This document shows, in pieces, positions 27,504 through 35,266 of a DNA stretch of 64,000 nucleotides. Numbering within the stretch: the first letter of the stretch is position 1; the number at the start of each line of letters is the position of its first letter. Source of the stretch: Rhizobium sp. ZPR4 (GTDB taxonomy: Bacteria > Pseudomonadota > Alphaproteobacteria > Rhizobiales > Rhizobiaceae); assembly GCF_040215725.1 (NCBI RefSeq), contig NZ_CP157967.1:2108001-2172000 (forward strand), read 5' to 3'. The position numbers and the translations under genes were made by a program. Below the pieces are notes generated by a model, which worked only from the letters and a program-made list of their open reading frames with translations, was not told the DNA's origin and made no database searches.

Positions 27504-27995
27504 CTACCAATAGCTGGAGGGAGCCGCTGCTCCCTCCAACTCCTTGAGCCGACGATAGGTTGCCTTCGTCGTGCCAGCTGGCAAAGCATCGACTGGAAAG
27601 AAGCCGCTTTCGACGATTTCGCGATCCGGCTTGCGCGGCACGGTTTGGGTGACTTCCACGCGATAAAAGACGACGTGATCGCGTTTGCTGGTGCGATTGT
27701 TGAAATAGACGTGGAAGAGTTGCGGCTTGCCCGAAATCACCAGATTGCCTTCCTCGCGCAGCTCCTTTTCGAGCGCCTGCTCCACCGTCTCATGGCGTTC
27801 GACGCCGCCGCCGGGCATGTGCCAGCCGGCAATATAGGAATGGCGCACCAGAAAAATCCGCCCTTCGGGATCGAAGCAGGCTGCACGTACACCAAGCGTC
27901 ATGCTGCGGGTCAGCACAAAATAGACATGCAGCGCACGGCCGAACAAACGCACCGCCAAACTCTGCCTTTCGTCACGTCGCTTGTCTTCGCTCAT
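27504..27995 (-). CDS. Nudix hydrolase
   Basis: 163 residues with a full Nudix box: GGGVERHETVEQALEKELRE EGNL (~62-85), preceded by IAGWHMPGG. An N-terminal hydrophobic stretch (ALHVYFVLTRSMTLGVRAAC) precedes the domain. The RHSYIAGWHMPGGG arrangement is like Nudix proteins of rhizobia and agrobacteria of unassigned substrate. It is convergent with the GST gene, only 15 bp apart, and its last codons overlap a 10-bp hairpin that may terminate transcription from both sides. Confidence 0.88.
   Translation of the reverse strand: MSEDKRRDERQSLAVRLFGRALHVYFVLTRSMTLGVRAACFDPEGRIFLVRHSYIAGWHMPGGGVERHETVEQALEKELREEGNLVISGKPQLFHVYFNNRTSKRDHVVFYRVEVTQTVPRKPDREIVESGFFPVDALPAGTTKATYRRLKELEGAAAPSSYW
27515..27538. 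terminator. Hairpin shared by GST and Nudix gene ends
   Basis: A perfect 10-bp stem TGGAGGGAGC / GCTCCCTCCA with a 4-nt loop lies 27 nt past the GST stop but inside the last codons of the convergent Nudix gene. There is no T run; the coding constraint may explain that. Confidence 0.4.
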
Positions 27996-28063
27996 GCCTG
28001 AACCCCGGCATCCCGATCTTCAATCGGACTGGGGATGTATTTGTTTTGACAATAGAGTGGGCT

Positions 28064-28984
28064 ATGTCTCATCCCATGTTCAAGCTCGCGCATATTTCCG
28101 ATGTTCACCTTGGTCCGCTACCACGTCTTTCGATCAGAGAACTCGCCTCCAAACGCATTACCGGATTTGTGAACTGGCACCGGAACCGGCGCAAGCATCT
28201 TTTTGGCGGCACGCTCGACCTGCTTCTTGACGACATCAAGGCGAAGCAGGCCGATCATCTGGCCGTAACCGGCGATCTCGTCAATCTCGCGAGCGGCATG
28301 GAGATCCAGACAGCCGCCGAATGGCTGAAGACCGTGGGGGATCCCCTTCACACGTCGGTCGTTCCCGGCAATCACGATGCCTACGTGCCCGGAGCCTACG
28401 AAAAGGCCATGCGCTCCTGGTATCCCTATGTCAAAGGCGATCGCGCTCCCGCCGAATGGCCGGAAGACCAGCGCATTTTCCCCTATCTGCGTATCCGGGG
28501 GCAGGTCGCACTTGTGGGATGCTCCACGGCCGTCGCCACTCCACCCTTTGCCGCAAGCGGTTTCTACTCCTCACGCCAGGCGCGCGAGACGGTGAACATC
28601 CTGCGCGCAGCCGGGGATGCCGGGCTCTTTCGTGTCGTCATGATCCATCACCCACCGATTCGGGGTGCAACCAGCTTCTACAAGCGGATGATCGGCATTC
28701 GCCGTTTTGCGGCTGTCATCTCGACCGGCGGCGCCGAACTTGTTCTGCACGGCCACACGCACCTCAACACCTTGCATTGGCTGCGCGGCCAAATGGGTCC
28801 GGTCCCCGTCGTCGGGATCGCCTCCGCATCGCAAGGGGTCGGCGGATTGAAGCCGCGCGCCGCTTATAATCTCTTCACCATTGGCGGCCGTCCGGGCGCG
28901 TGGGAGCTGAAGGCGGAGCGCTTCAGCCTCAACGACAATGGCAATGGCGTCGATCCTGAAGGCTTCGATATTCTGGCGACGTGA
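28064..28984 (+). CDS. Calcineurin-like metallophosphoesterase
   Basis: 306 residues from ATG 28064. All five metallophosphoesterase blocks occur in order: HISDVHLG (~10-17), VTGDLVN (~70-76), VPGNHDAY (~103-110), MIHHPP (~200-205) and LHGHTHLN (~232-239), giving a two-metal site. This arrangement is typical of the Icc/CpdA-like or UDP-sugar-type phosphoesterase group. The substrate is not determined by motif alone. It is divergent from the Nudix gene with 68 bp between; a TTG 18 nt upstream is a less likely start. Confidence 0.92.
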   Translation: MSHPMFKLAHISDVHLGPLPRLSIRELASKRITGFVNWHRNRRKHLFGGTLDLLLDDIKAKQADHLAVTGDLVNLASGMEIQTAAEWLKTVGDPLHTSVVPGNHDAYVPGAYEKAMRSWYPYVKGDRAPAEWPEDQRIFPYLRIRGQVALVGCSTAVATPPFAASGFYSSRQARETVNILRAAGDAGLFRVVMIHHPPIRGATSFYKRMIGIRRFAAVISTGGAELVLHGHTHLNTLHWLRGQMGPVPVVGIASASQGVGGLKPRAAYNLFTIGGRPGAWELKAERFSLNDNGNGVDPEGFDILAT

Positions 28985-29384
28985 TGAGCCTTTTGGCGTC
29001 GTCGTCCGCATCGTTTCGATAGCGTTTTCTAAGATACGGAGCTACAATCGAACCGTTGGAATCTCGGAATACCGGACGGATTTTGAGGTTGTGACAAGGG
29101 GCATCGCATGCCGGCTCTCGGGGCTTGTATTCGGCCTGGATGCCGTATCTTGGAAGGCTTGGGCAGCATCGGGACAGTGCTGCCCGATACATTGTGAGAT
29201 CATCGCGGTAAGAATGTCAGTCAATCGCGCGGATGCTTTTTGAAGACTTGCGAAACGGCACAGAAATGGTTCATACCAGCACAGGACGATTATTCTGCTC
29301 GCATCACCTTTCTTACGGGGAAGGCCGTCCATCGCGGAAGCAAATCGTCGATGTAACAACCCCCAACGCCTTCCTGGAACGATC
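28985..29384. other. 400-bp intergenic region before the ECF sigma gene
   Basis: No gene recognised. It contains an 8-bp stem hairpin (GGGCAGCA / TGCTGCCC, 29161-29185) without a T run. I looked for a clear GGAAC-type ECF autoregulatory promoter and did not find a convincing one. Confidence 0.5.
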
Positions 29385-29897
29385 ATGCCAACGCCGGTAG
29401 CAGCCATTGATATCAGACGCGATCTGGTCGGCCTTCTTCCGAAGCTTCGCCGCTTTGCCGTGACGCTGACCGGTGATCTGGCCGAGGCGGATGAGCTTGT
29501 CCAAAACGTCTGTCAGCGTGGCATCGCCAAGTTTCATCTCTGGAACAGCGGCGGCAAGCTGGAAAGCTGGCTTTATACGATGGCCCGGCATCAATGGGTC
29601 GATGAGGCCCGGCGCCACAAGCTGCGCCCTGCCGCAAAGGGCAATGCACTGGAACAGGGTGAGCCGGTATCCCAAACCCACTTAAATCTGGTGGAAGCCG
29701 GCGAAGCGCATCGTCTTGTCACATCTTTGCCAGAAGGACTTGCCAGTGTCTTTTTGCTGGTCGACGTCGAGGGGCACAGCTACAAGCAGGCCGCCGACAT
29801 CCTCGGCATCCCTTTGTCGGCAGTGATGTCAAGGCTCTCCAGTGCGCGCCTTTACCTTGCCTCCCAGGGTCATAGTCGCTCGCCTCGAAGGTTTTAA
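29385..29897 (+). CDS. ECF-type RNA polymerase sigma factor
   Basis: 170 residues with region 2 (LVGLLPKLRRFAVTLTGDLAEADELVQ, ~14-40; KLESWLYTMARHQWVDEARR) and region 4 (LPEGLASVFLLVDVEGHSYKQAADILGIPLSAVMSRLSSAR, ~111-151), with a helix-turn-helix for the -35 element. No region 3 and no regulatory extension, so it is a minimal ECF sigma. It is followed after 12 nt by a membrane-anchored anti-sigma gene, giving a classic sigma/anti-sigma pair that responds to an envelope or oxidative signal. Target genes cannot be read from this window. Confidence 0.9.
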   Translation: MPTPVAAIDIRRDLVGLLPKLRRFAVTLTGDLAEADELVQNVCQRGIAKFHLWNSGGKLESWLYTMARHQWVDEARRHKLRPAAKGNALEQGEPVSQTHLNLVEAGEAHRLVTSLPEGLASVFLLVDVEGHSYKQAADILGIPLSAVMSRLSSARLYLASQGHSRSPRRF

Positions 29898-29909
29898 GTA
29901 TTGCAAGAC

Positions 29910-30740
29910 ATGAAGAAAACGCCGCTCGAAGTCCGCTTGTCCGCCTTCATGGATGGTGAGATGAGCCGCGAAGAAAAGGAAGAGCTGGAAAAGCTCATCG
30001 CTTCCGACGCGGATGCACGGCGTATTTTCGATGAGCTGAAGCACGGCTCCGATGTCGGTCGCAAGGCGTTTGACGAGGTTTTGAAGGAGCCGGTGCCGCT
30101 GGCGCTCGTTCGCTCCATCAAGAGCGCTCAGCCTCCGAAGACCCGGGATCCCTCTCCGCGCCTCACCCGGCAATCATTGAAATTGGCGCCTACCGGCAAG
30201 CAATCGCTGGCCGCTGCCCTCATCCTGTTCGCCGTCGGCGGCGGTATCGGCTATCTCTTCGGCATGCAACCCGCTGACGTCCCGGCAAGTCCGCCGCCGA
30301 TCCCGACACAGGTTATGACACGCAATTGGCTGGATGATATCGCCGCCTATCACCGCATCTATTCGCGCCAGCCGCAGCATATGGTCGAACTGCAGGCAAG
30401 CCAGCTGGACGAGATCGCCAAATGGCTGACAAGCACGGTCGGCGTCAAATTCAACTTTCCGGATCTTGCTGCCGATGGTCTCGTCTTCCAGGGCGCGCGT
30501 ATGTTCATCGCCGGCGGCAAGCCGGTCGGCCAGCTGATCTACAAGAACCTTGACGGCGATGTCGTCGCCATCTGCTTTACCAAGACGGACGGCGTTGCCG
30601 ACGACGATTTCAGCGAAACCATCAAGGACGATATCAGCATCGTATCCTGGCACCGCAACGGCACGACCTATGCGATCGTCGGCCCCTCCTCGGATGCGAT
30701 GCTTGACCAGATCGCCAATCGGGTATCCTCGGAAATCTGA
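29910..30740 (+). CDS. Membrane-anchored anti-sigma factor
   Basis: 276 residues from ATG 29910. An N-terminal cytoplasmic domain with the anti-sigma pattern LSAFMDGEMSREEKEELEKLIASDADARRIF (~10-40), one membrane span near 96-115 (AAALILFAVGGGIGYLFGM) and a roughly 160-residue periplasmic domain. The zinc-binding HxxxCxxC motif of ZAS anti-sigmas is absent, so it likely belongs to the zinc-free group. The first N-terminal residues depend on whether ATG 29910 or TTG 29901 is used. It is coupled to the upstream ECF gene and should sequester it until a periplasmic signal arrives. Confidence 0.85.
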   Translation: MKKTPLEVRLSAFMDGEMSREEKEELEKLIASDADARRIFDELKHGSDVGRKAFDEVLKEPVPLALVRSIKSAQPPKTRDPSPRLTRQSLKLAPTGKQSLAAALILFAVGGGIGYLFGMQPADVPASPPPIPTQVMTRNWLDDIAAYHRIYSRQPQHMVELQASQLDEIAKWLTSTVGVKFNFPDLAADGLVFQGARMFIAGGKPVGQLIYKNLDGDVVAICFTKTDGVADDDFSETIKDDISIVSWHRNGTTYAIVGPSSDAMLDQIANRVSSEI

Positions 30741-30840
30741 CGGATATTCCATCCGACTTGCGACTTGCAGCTATCAGCCGGTCGATGGATAATGAGTGGC
30801 GATAACCGCATGAGCCCGATATTCTTGCAGGAGTTTCGAC

Positions 30841-31044
30841 ATGTCTGACGTTCTGCTGACCATTCCCGAAATCGACAGGCGTATCGCGGCGATAAGGGAA
30901 AATCTTCGCGAACTGATCGAACAGGCAGCAGCCTTTTCCGGCGCCGCCGACGAAGAGCGGGCGTCTGAGCGGATAGCCGAACAGGAAGAAGAGCTCGAGC
31001 GCCTGACGAAGCAGCGGGATGAGCTTGCCAAGGGCAAAGCCTGA
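30841..31044 (+). CDS. Small coiled-coil protein, 67 residues
   Basis: The protein begins MSDVLLTIPEIDRRIAAIRE and is almost entirely helical, with heptad-like patterns of Ile/Leu and charged residues up to ELERLTKQRDELAKGK. A GCAGGAG ribosome site precedes ATG 30841. No membrane segment. It lies 100 bp after the anti-sigma gene on the same strand and might be co-transcribed, but a relation to that system is only positional. No family recognised; it could be a small adaptor or a regulator of unknown type. Confidence 0.6.
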   Translation: MSDVLLTIPEIDRRIAAIRENLRELIEQAAAFSGAADEERASERIAEQEEELERLTKQRDELAKGKA

Positions 31045-31211
31045 GCAAAACGCACCATTGAAACACATATCCTCGGATGACCTCGACGCAGGCCGCATAG
31101 GCGCGGACGGTGCTCGCCTCCCGATGTCGAACGATCATGGTACAATTGGTGCTGACATCGGCACCGATACACGCTATAGAGGTTGCAGCGACCAATGAGG
31201 AGAGCACTCTG

Positions 31212-31244
31212 ATGAAAAATCACGGCACAGGAAACCACCGCTGA
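31212..31244 (+). CDS. Possible 10-codon leader ORF of the ABC exporter
   Basis: MKNHGTGNHR, preceded by GAGGAG, ends 74 nt before the exporter ATG. Its codons include the first arm of an inverted repeat TCACGGCAC (31220-31228) / GTGCCGTGA (31251-31259), so translation of the ORF would break the stem. On the minus strand the same repeat is followed by TTTTT and could instead end an antisense RNA. The rest of the 31045-31317 gap shows nothing else. Confidence 0.3.
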   Translation: MKNHGTGNHR

Positions 31245-31317
31245 AAAGCAGTGCCGTGAAGGGCTGCTTAATCGGCCCGACCATCAGATTGCTATCATTC
31301 GCCCGTGGAAGGCACTC

Positions 31318-33162
31318 ATGTTTCGTCGCTTCGAAGAGCTTGTCGATCCATTTCAGGATCATGACGAGCCGCAACCATCACCCAAGGCTTGGCGCTATCT
31401 CCTAACCAATCTTCGCCCGTTTCGCGCAGTCATGGCGATGAGCCTCGGCTTGACCGTGATCGGCGCCATCATCGAGATCTGGCTCATCGGCTATTGCAGC
31501 CGGCTGGTGGACAATCTTGCCGCCGCCCACCGTGAGAATTTCTGGGCGTCCGAAGGGTTTGGCCTGCTCGCTGCGGCGGCCCTCGTCCTGATCGGACGGC
31601 CGCTTACCGGCTATCTCCGCGAAAGCCTTGATGACATCGCATTCCGGCCGAATGCCGAGACCCTGTTTCGCTGGCGGGCTCATCGTCATGTCCTTCGGCA
31701 ATCAGTCGGCTGGTTTCGCCAGGATTTTTCCGGGCGCATCGCCAGCCAGGTGCGCGACATAGGTACAGCAGCGACGGGTGCGGCCTATCAGGTCCTGCAC
31801 ACACTCTCCTTTGTCGCGATCTATGTGGCTGGCTCGCTCTGGCTGATGGCCTCGATCGACGCGCGCCTCATCTGGCCTCTGGCGGTCTGGCTCCTCTGCT
31901 ATCTCGGCCTGATGGCCTATGTCATCCCTCGCCTGCAGACGGCCTCTGCACAATACCAGGGAGCCTATGCCGAACTGACCGGCATGCTGGTGGACAGCTA
32001 TGCCAATATCGACCTCATCAAGCTTTTTGCCGATGCAAAGGCGGAAGATAAAGAGGCCCATCGCCGTTTCTCTCAAACACGCAAAACATTCGTCCAGGTG
32101 CAGAGGCTCGAAGTACTGGTCAATTCGAGCATGCTGTTCCTCGGCAGCTTCCTCATCGTCGCGCTCGTCGGCTATGCGGTCGTCCTCTGGCAGTCCGGCG
32201 GCGCGCCGTTGGGGCTGATCGCGGCATCGCTTGCGCTGAGCTTCCGCATAACCGGCATGGCCGAATGGATGCTGGACGCCGTTTCCTCGCTCTTTGCCCA
32301 TCTCGGAGCGATGCGGCAATCACTGTTGACCGTCTCACAGCCGCTTGCCATTACCGACGCGCTGAACGCCAAGCCGCTTGCCGTCACGAAGGGCGAGATC
32401 GTCTTCCGGCAGGTCGCGCATCACTACGGCAAGGGAAATGGCGGACTGGGCGGCATTTCGCTGCGAATTGAGGCCGGTCAGAAGGTCGGCCTAGTCGGTC
32501 GCTCCGGCACCGGCAAATCGACCCTGGTCAACCTGTTGTTGCGCTTCTTCGATCCGGAGGCAGGCATCATCGAAATCGACGGGCAGGATATTCGGCAAAT
32601 GACGCAGGATAGCCTGCGCCGGCAGATTGCCGTGGTCGGCCAAGAGGCATCGCTTCTTCACCGCTCCATTCGCGAGAACATCGCCCATGGCAATCCCCGC
32701 TTTTCGGAGGAAGCGATTCTCGCTGCGGCCGAGAAGGCGGCCGCAAGCGACTTCATTGCAAAGCTTCAGGATCTGGAGGGGCGCACCGGCCTCGATGCCC
32801 ATGCCGGCGAACGTGGCGTTCAGCTTTCCGGCGGTCAGCGGCAGCGCGTCGCAATTGCGCGCGCCATCCTCAAGGACGCCCCGATCCTGGTGCTCGACGA
32901 GGCAACATCTGCCCTCGATTCGGAAGTCGAAGCCGAAATCCAGGATACGCTTTATGGCATCATTGAAGACAAGACAGTCATCGCCATCGCACATCGCCTG
33001 TCGACCATCGCGCGCATGGATCGCATCGTCGTGCTCGACCACGGCCGCATCGTCGAGGACGGCACACATGCGGAGCTGATCGCCCGGAATGACATCTACG
33101 CAACGCTGTGGTCGCACCAATCCGGCGGCTTCATCGAGGGCGACGAGCCGGCTGCCGATTGA
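31318..33162 (+). CDS. ABC half-exporter (MsbA/ABCB-like), third copy in window
   Basis: 614 residues starting MFRRFEELVDPFQ behind GGAAGG. Six membrane spans, then an ATPase domain with Walker A GRSGTGKST (~396-404), LSGGQRQRVAIARAI, Walker B ILVLDEATSALD and AIAHRLST. All catalytic motifs are intact. It is of the same group as the exporters at 6376 and 9320 (shared WFRQDFSGRIASQV block) but more distant from either than they are from each other. It has its own transcription unit with an AT-poor leader containing a short ORF and inverted repeat. Substrate unknown. Confidence 0.93.
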   Translation: MFRRFEELVDPFQDHDEPQPSPKAWRYLLTNLRPFRAVMAMSLGLTVIGAIIEIWLIGYCSRLVDNLAAAHRENFWASEGFGLLAAAALVLIGRPLTGYLRESLDDIAFRPNAETLFRWRAHRHVLRQSVGWFRQDFSGRIASQVRDIGTAATGAAYQVLHTLSFVAIYVAGSLWLMASIDARLIWPLAVWLLCYLGLMAYVIPRLQTASAQYQGAYAELTGMLVDSYANIDLIKLFADAKAEDKEAHRRFSQTRKTFVQVQRLEVLVNSSMLFLGSFLIVALVGYAVVLWQSGGAPLGLIAASLALSFRITGMAEWMLDAVSSLFAHLGAMRQSLLTVSQPLAITDALNAKPLAVTKGEIVFRQVAHHYGKGNGGLGGISLRIEAGQKVGLVGRSGTGKSTLVNLLLRFFDPEAGIIEIDGQDIRQMTQDSLRRQIAVVGQEASLLHRSIRENIAHGNPRFSEEAILAAAEKAAASDFIAKLQDLEGRTGLDAHAGERGVQLSGGQRQRVAIARAILKDAPILVLDEATSALDSEVEAEIQDTLYGIIEDKTVIAIAHRLSTIARMDRIVVLDHGRIVEDGTHAELIARNDIYATLWSHQSGGFIEGDEPAAD

Positions 33163-33171
33163 CGGACGATA

Positions 33172-33202
33172 AAAAGCCCCCTCGACAATCGAGGGGGCTT
33201 TT
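33172..33202. terminator. Bidirectional Rho-independent terminator between ABC exporter and leuA
   Basis: A perfect 14-bp stem AAAAGCCCCCTCGA / TCGAGGGGGCTTTT with a 3-nt loop between the two convergent stop codons. A/T-rich ends on both arms allow function in both directions. Confidence 0.92.
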
Positions 33203-33231
33203 CAAGCCAGAGCCGCAACTAAGCCTGAGCC

Positions 33232-34938
33232 TTATGCCACCTTGATGGCGAGTACGCGGTTTGCCGCCGATACGATCGCCTCGAGAGACGCGGCAACGAT
33301 ATTGGTGTTGATGCCGGCACCGAAAAGCTTGCCGCCCGGATAGGAGATCTCGACATAGGAGATTGCCGAAGCATTCGAGCCGTGCTGGAGCGAGTGCTCG
33401 GAATAATCCTCAACGGACATCGGAATGCCAAGATAGATCGAGAGCGCGTTGATGAAGCCGTCGATCGGGCCGTTGCCGCGCCCCTCGATGCGTTTCACCT
33501 CGCCCTTGTCGGTAATCTCCGCCGCGACGATGCGCTGTCCCTTGTGCTCGGGATCGGCGAAAGTATGGTGATCGATGAAGCGAAGCGGCGCTTCAGGTTG
33601 GGTCACGTAACGCTCGATGAAATGCTCGTAGATGCGCTTGGAAGGCAATTCCTTGCCTTCTTCGTCGGTGATGCGCTGGATCTCCTCGCGATATTCCACC
33701 TGCAGATTGCGCGGCAGGTTCAGGCCGTAGTCCTGCTGCATGATGTAGGCGATGCCGCCCTTGCCGGACTGCGAGTTGATGCGGATGATCGCCTCATAGG
33801 TACGGCCGACATCCTGCGGATCGATCGGCAAATACGGCACTTCCCAGACCGGATCGTTGGCGACCTTGGCGGCCTTCATGCCCTTGTTGATCGCATCCTG
33901 ATGCGAGCCGGAGAAAGCCGTATAGACCAGTTCGCCGACATAAGGATGGCGCTCGCCGATCGCCATCTGGTTGGAATATTCGAAGACTTCCTTCATGCGC
34001 TCGATGTTGGAACAATCCAGCTCCGGATCGACGCCTTGCGTGAACATGTTCAGCGCCATGGTGACGACGTCGACATTGCCGGTGCGCTCACCATTGCCGA
34101 ACAAGGTGCCCTCGACACGGTCGGCGCCAGCCATCAGCGCCAGCTCGGCGGCGGCGATGCCCGTGCCGCGGTCATTATGCGGATGCAGCGAAATGATCAG
34201 GTTTTCGCGGTTGTCGAGATTGCGGCACATCCATTCGATCTGGTCGGCATAGATGTTCGGCGTCGCCATCTCGACCGTCGACGGCAGGTTGATGATCAAC
34301 TTGTTATCAGGCGTCGGCTTCATGACATCGATGACGGCGTTGCAGATCTCCAGCGCCACATCCAGCTCGGTGCCGGTGAAGCTCTCTGGCGAATATTCGA
34401 AGCGATAGCCGCCGCCGGCCTTGGCGGCCATGTCGCTGATCATCTTCGCCGCGTCGACGGCGATCTGCTTGATGCCCTGCACATCCTTGGCAAACACCAC
34501 GCGGCGCTGCAATTCGCTGGTGGAATTGTAGAAATGCACGATCGGCTTGTTGGCGCCTTCCAACGCTTCGAAGGTGCGCGTGATCAATTCCGGACGGCAC
34601 TGGACGAGAACCTGCAGCGACACGTCGGCGGGCACATTGCCATGCTCGATGCACCAACGGGCAAAATCGAAGTCGGTCTGCGAGGCCGAGGGGAAACCGA
34701 TCTCGATTTCCTTGAAGCCCATATCCAGCAACAGCTGGAACATGCGCGCCTTGCGATCGTGGCCCATCGGGTCGACGAGCGCCTGATTGCCGTCGCGCAA
34801 GTCGACCGAACACCAGATCGGCGCCTTGGTGATGATCTTGGACGGCCAGGTCCGGTCGGGAATGTTGATCTGCGGATAGGCGCGGTATTTCACCGTCGCT
34901 TCGGGCATGCCTTTGGGGGAATGGCTGTTCGCGTCCAT
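33232..34938 (-). CDS. leuA: 2-isopropylmalate synthase (long, LeuA type 2)
   Basis: 568 residues. Condenses acetyl-CoA with 2-oxoisovalerate, the committed step of leucine synthesis. Catalytic TIM-barrel motifs: DLRDGNQAL (~48-56, metal/substrate Asp and Arg) and the LHPHNDRGTGIAA metal-binding His pair (~251-263). The C-terminal LeuA dimer/regulatory domain follows, ending with NANTNIV-type strands (GAGINTNIVAASLEAI), where leucine feedback binds. Length and motifs are of the TIGR00970 (actinobacterial/rhizobial) type, not the 520-residue LeuA1. A Leu-rich ORF lies upstream. Confidence 0.97.
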   Translation of the reverse strand: MDANSHSPKGMPEATVKYRAYPQINIPDRTWPSKIITKAPIWCSVDLRDGNQALVDPMGHDRKARMFQLLLDMGFKEIEIGFPSASQTDFDFARWCIEHGNVPADVSLQVLVQCRPELITRTFEALEGANKPIVHFYNSTSELQRRVVFAKDVQGIKQIAVDAAKMISDMAAKAGGGYRFEYSPESFTGTELDVALEICNAVIDVMKPTPDNKLIINLPSTVEMATPNIYADQIEWMCRNLDNRENLIISLHPHNDRGTGIAAAELALMAGADRVEGTLFGNGERTGNVDVVTMALNMFTQGVDPELDCSNIERMKEVFEYSNQMAIGERHPYVGELVYTAFSGSHQDAINKGMKAAKVANDPVWEVPYLPIDPQDVGRTYEAIIRINSQSGKGGIAYIMQQDYGLNLPRNLQVEYREEIQRITDEEGKELPSKRIYEHFIERYVTQPEAPLRFIDHHTFADPEHKGQRIVAAEITDKGEVKRIEGRGNGPIDGFINALSIYLGIPMSVEDYSEHSLQHGSNASAISYVEISYPGGKLFGAGINTNIVAASLEAIVSAANRVLAIKVA

Positions 34939-35096
34939 GGTCTCGTCTCTTCCTTTCCCGTCATTTTATCCCGCGTCTTAGCCGATCGGATGCGGCTTGG
35001 CGATGATAAATGCGGACCCTTTGCGGGTAAGCTGTCGATTTTAGGGTAAGTCGCGAGGAGCGATGGCCAGCGGGCTTTTCGGCCGCCGGGCGCTCC

Positions 35097-35222
35097 TCAA
35101 AGGACCCGGCAACCGCGCGTAAGGCCGAGGAGGAGAAGCGAAGTGAGGGCGCGTGTATTGTCACGCAGGGCAACGCGCCCACGTGCAATCTGTTCGGAAA
35201 TCTTTGCGCCAGTCAACTTCAT
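35097..35222 (-). CDS. leuL: Candidate leucine-rich leader peptide of leuA (leuL)
   Basis: A 41-codon ORF upstream of leuA on the same strand reads MKLTGAKISEQ... and carries five Leu codons in six at positions 29-34 within TSLLLLGLTRG (codons CTT CTC CTC CTC, then CTT). The stop is 158 nt before leuA. Downstream the RNA contains GAGGAGCG (around the stop) and CGCTCCTC about 40 nt later, an 8-bp stem that competes with pairing of GAGGAG to the CTCCTC in the Leu codons. No ribosome site precedes the ATG, but a -10-like CTATAA ends 8 nt before it, as in trpL, so the mRNA would be almost leaderless. I see no U-rich terminator, so the attenuation mode is open. The frame is also open upstream into benE, which weakens the call. 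Confidence 0.45.
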   Translation of the reverse strand: MKLTGAKISEQIARGRVALRDNTRALTSLLLLGLTRGCRVL

Positions 35223-35230
35223 GGCCGCGC

Positions 35231-35259
35231 TTATAGCCGCCGGATCGGAAAGAAGCAAC
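35231..35259 (-). promoter_or_regulatory. leuA: Putative leuL-leuA promoter
   Basis: Minus strand: GTTGCT (35259-35254), 17-nt spacer, CTATAA (35236-35231), compared with the rhizobial CTTGAC-N17-CTATAT. The -10 is a 5/6 match; the -35 is weak. A start about 7 nt downstream would coincide with the leader ATG. Confidence 0.4.
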
Positions 35260-35266
35260 CCCTCGC

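Noticed and set aside
29161..29185. Terminator in the gap before the ECF sigma gene
   Set aside because: Only an 8-bp stem with no T run and no gene ending nearby; kept as a note in the intergenic entry.
33382..35049. Long plus-strand open frame opposite leuA
   Set aside because: leuA has all catalytic motifs on the minus strand; the opposite frame is low in recognisable domains and is a product of GC-rich codon bias.
34961..35188. 75-codon minus-strand frame across the leuA leader
   Set aside because: GTG start without ribosome site and overlapping the better Leu-rich frame; composition is random-like.
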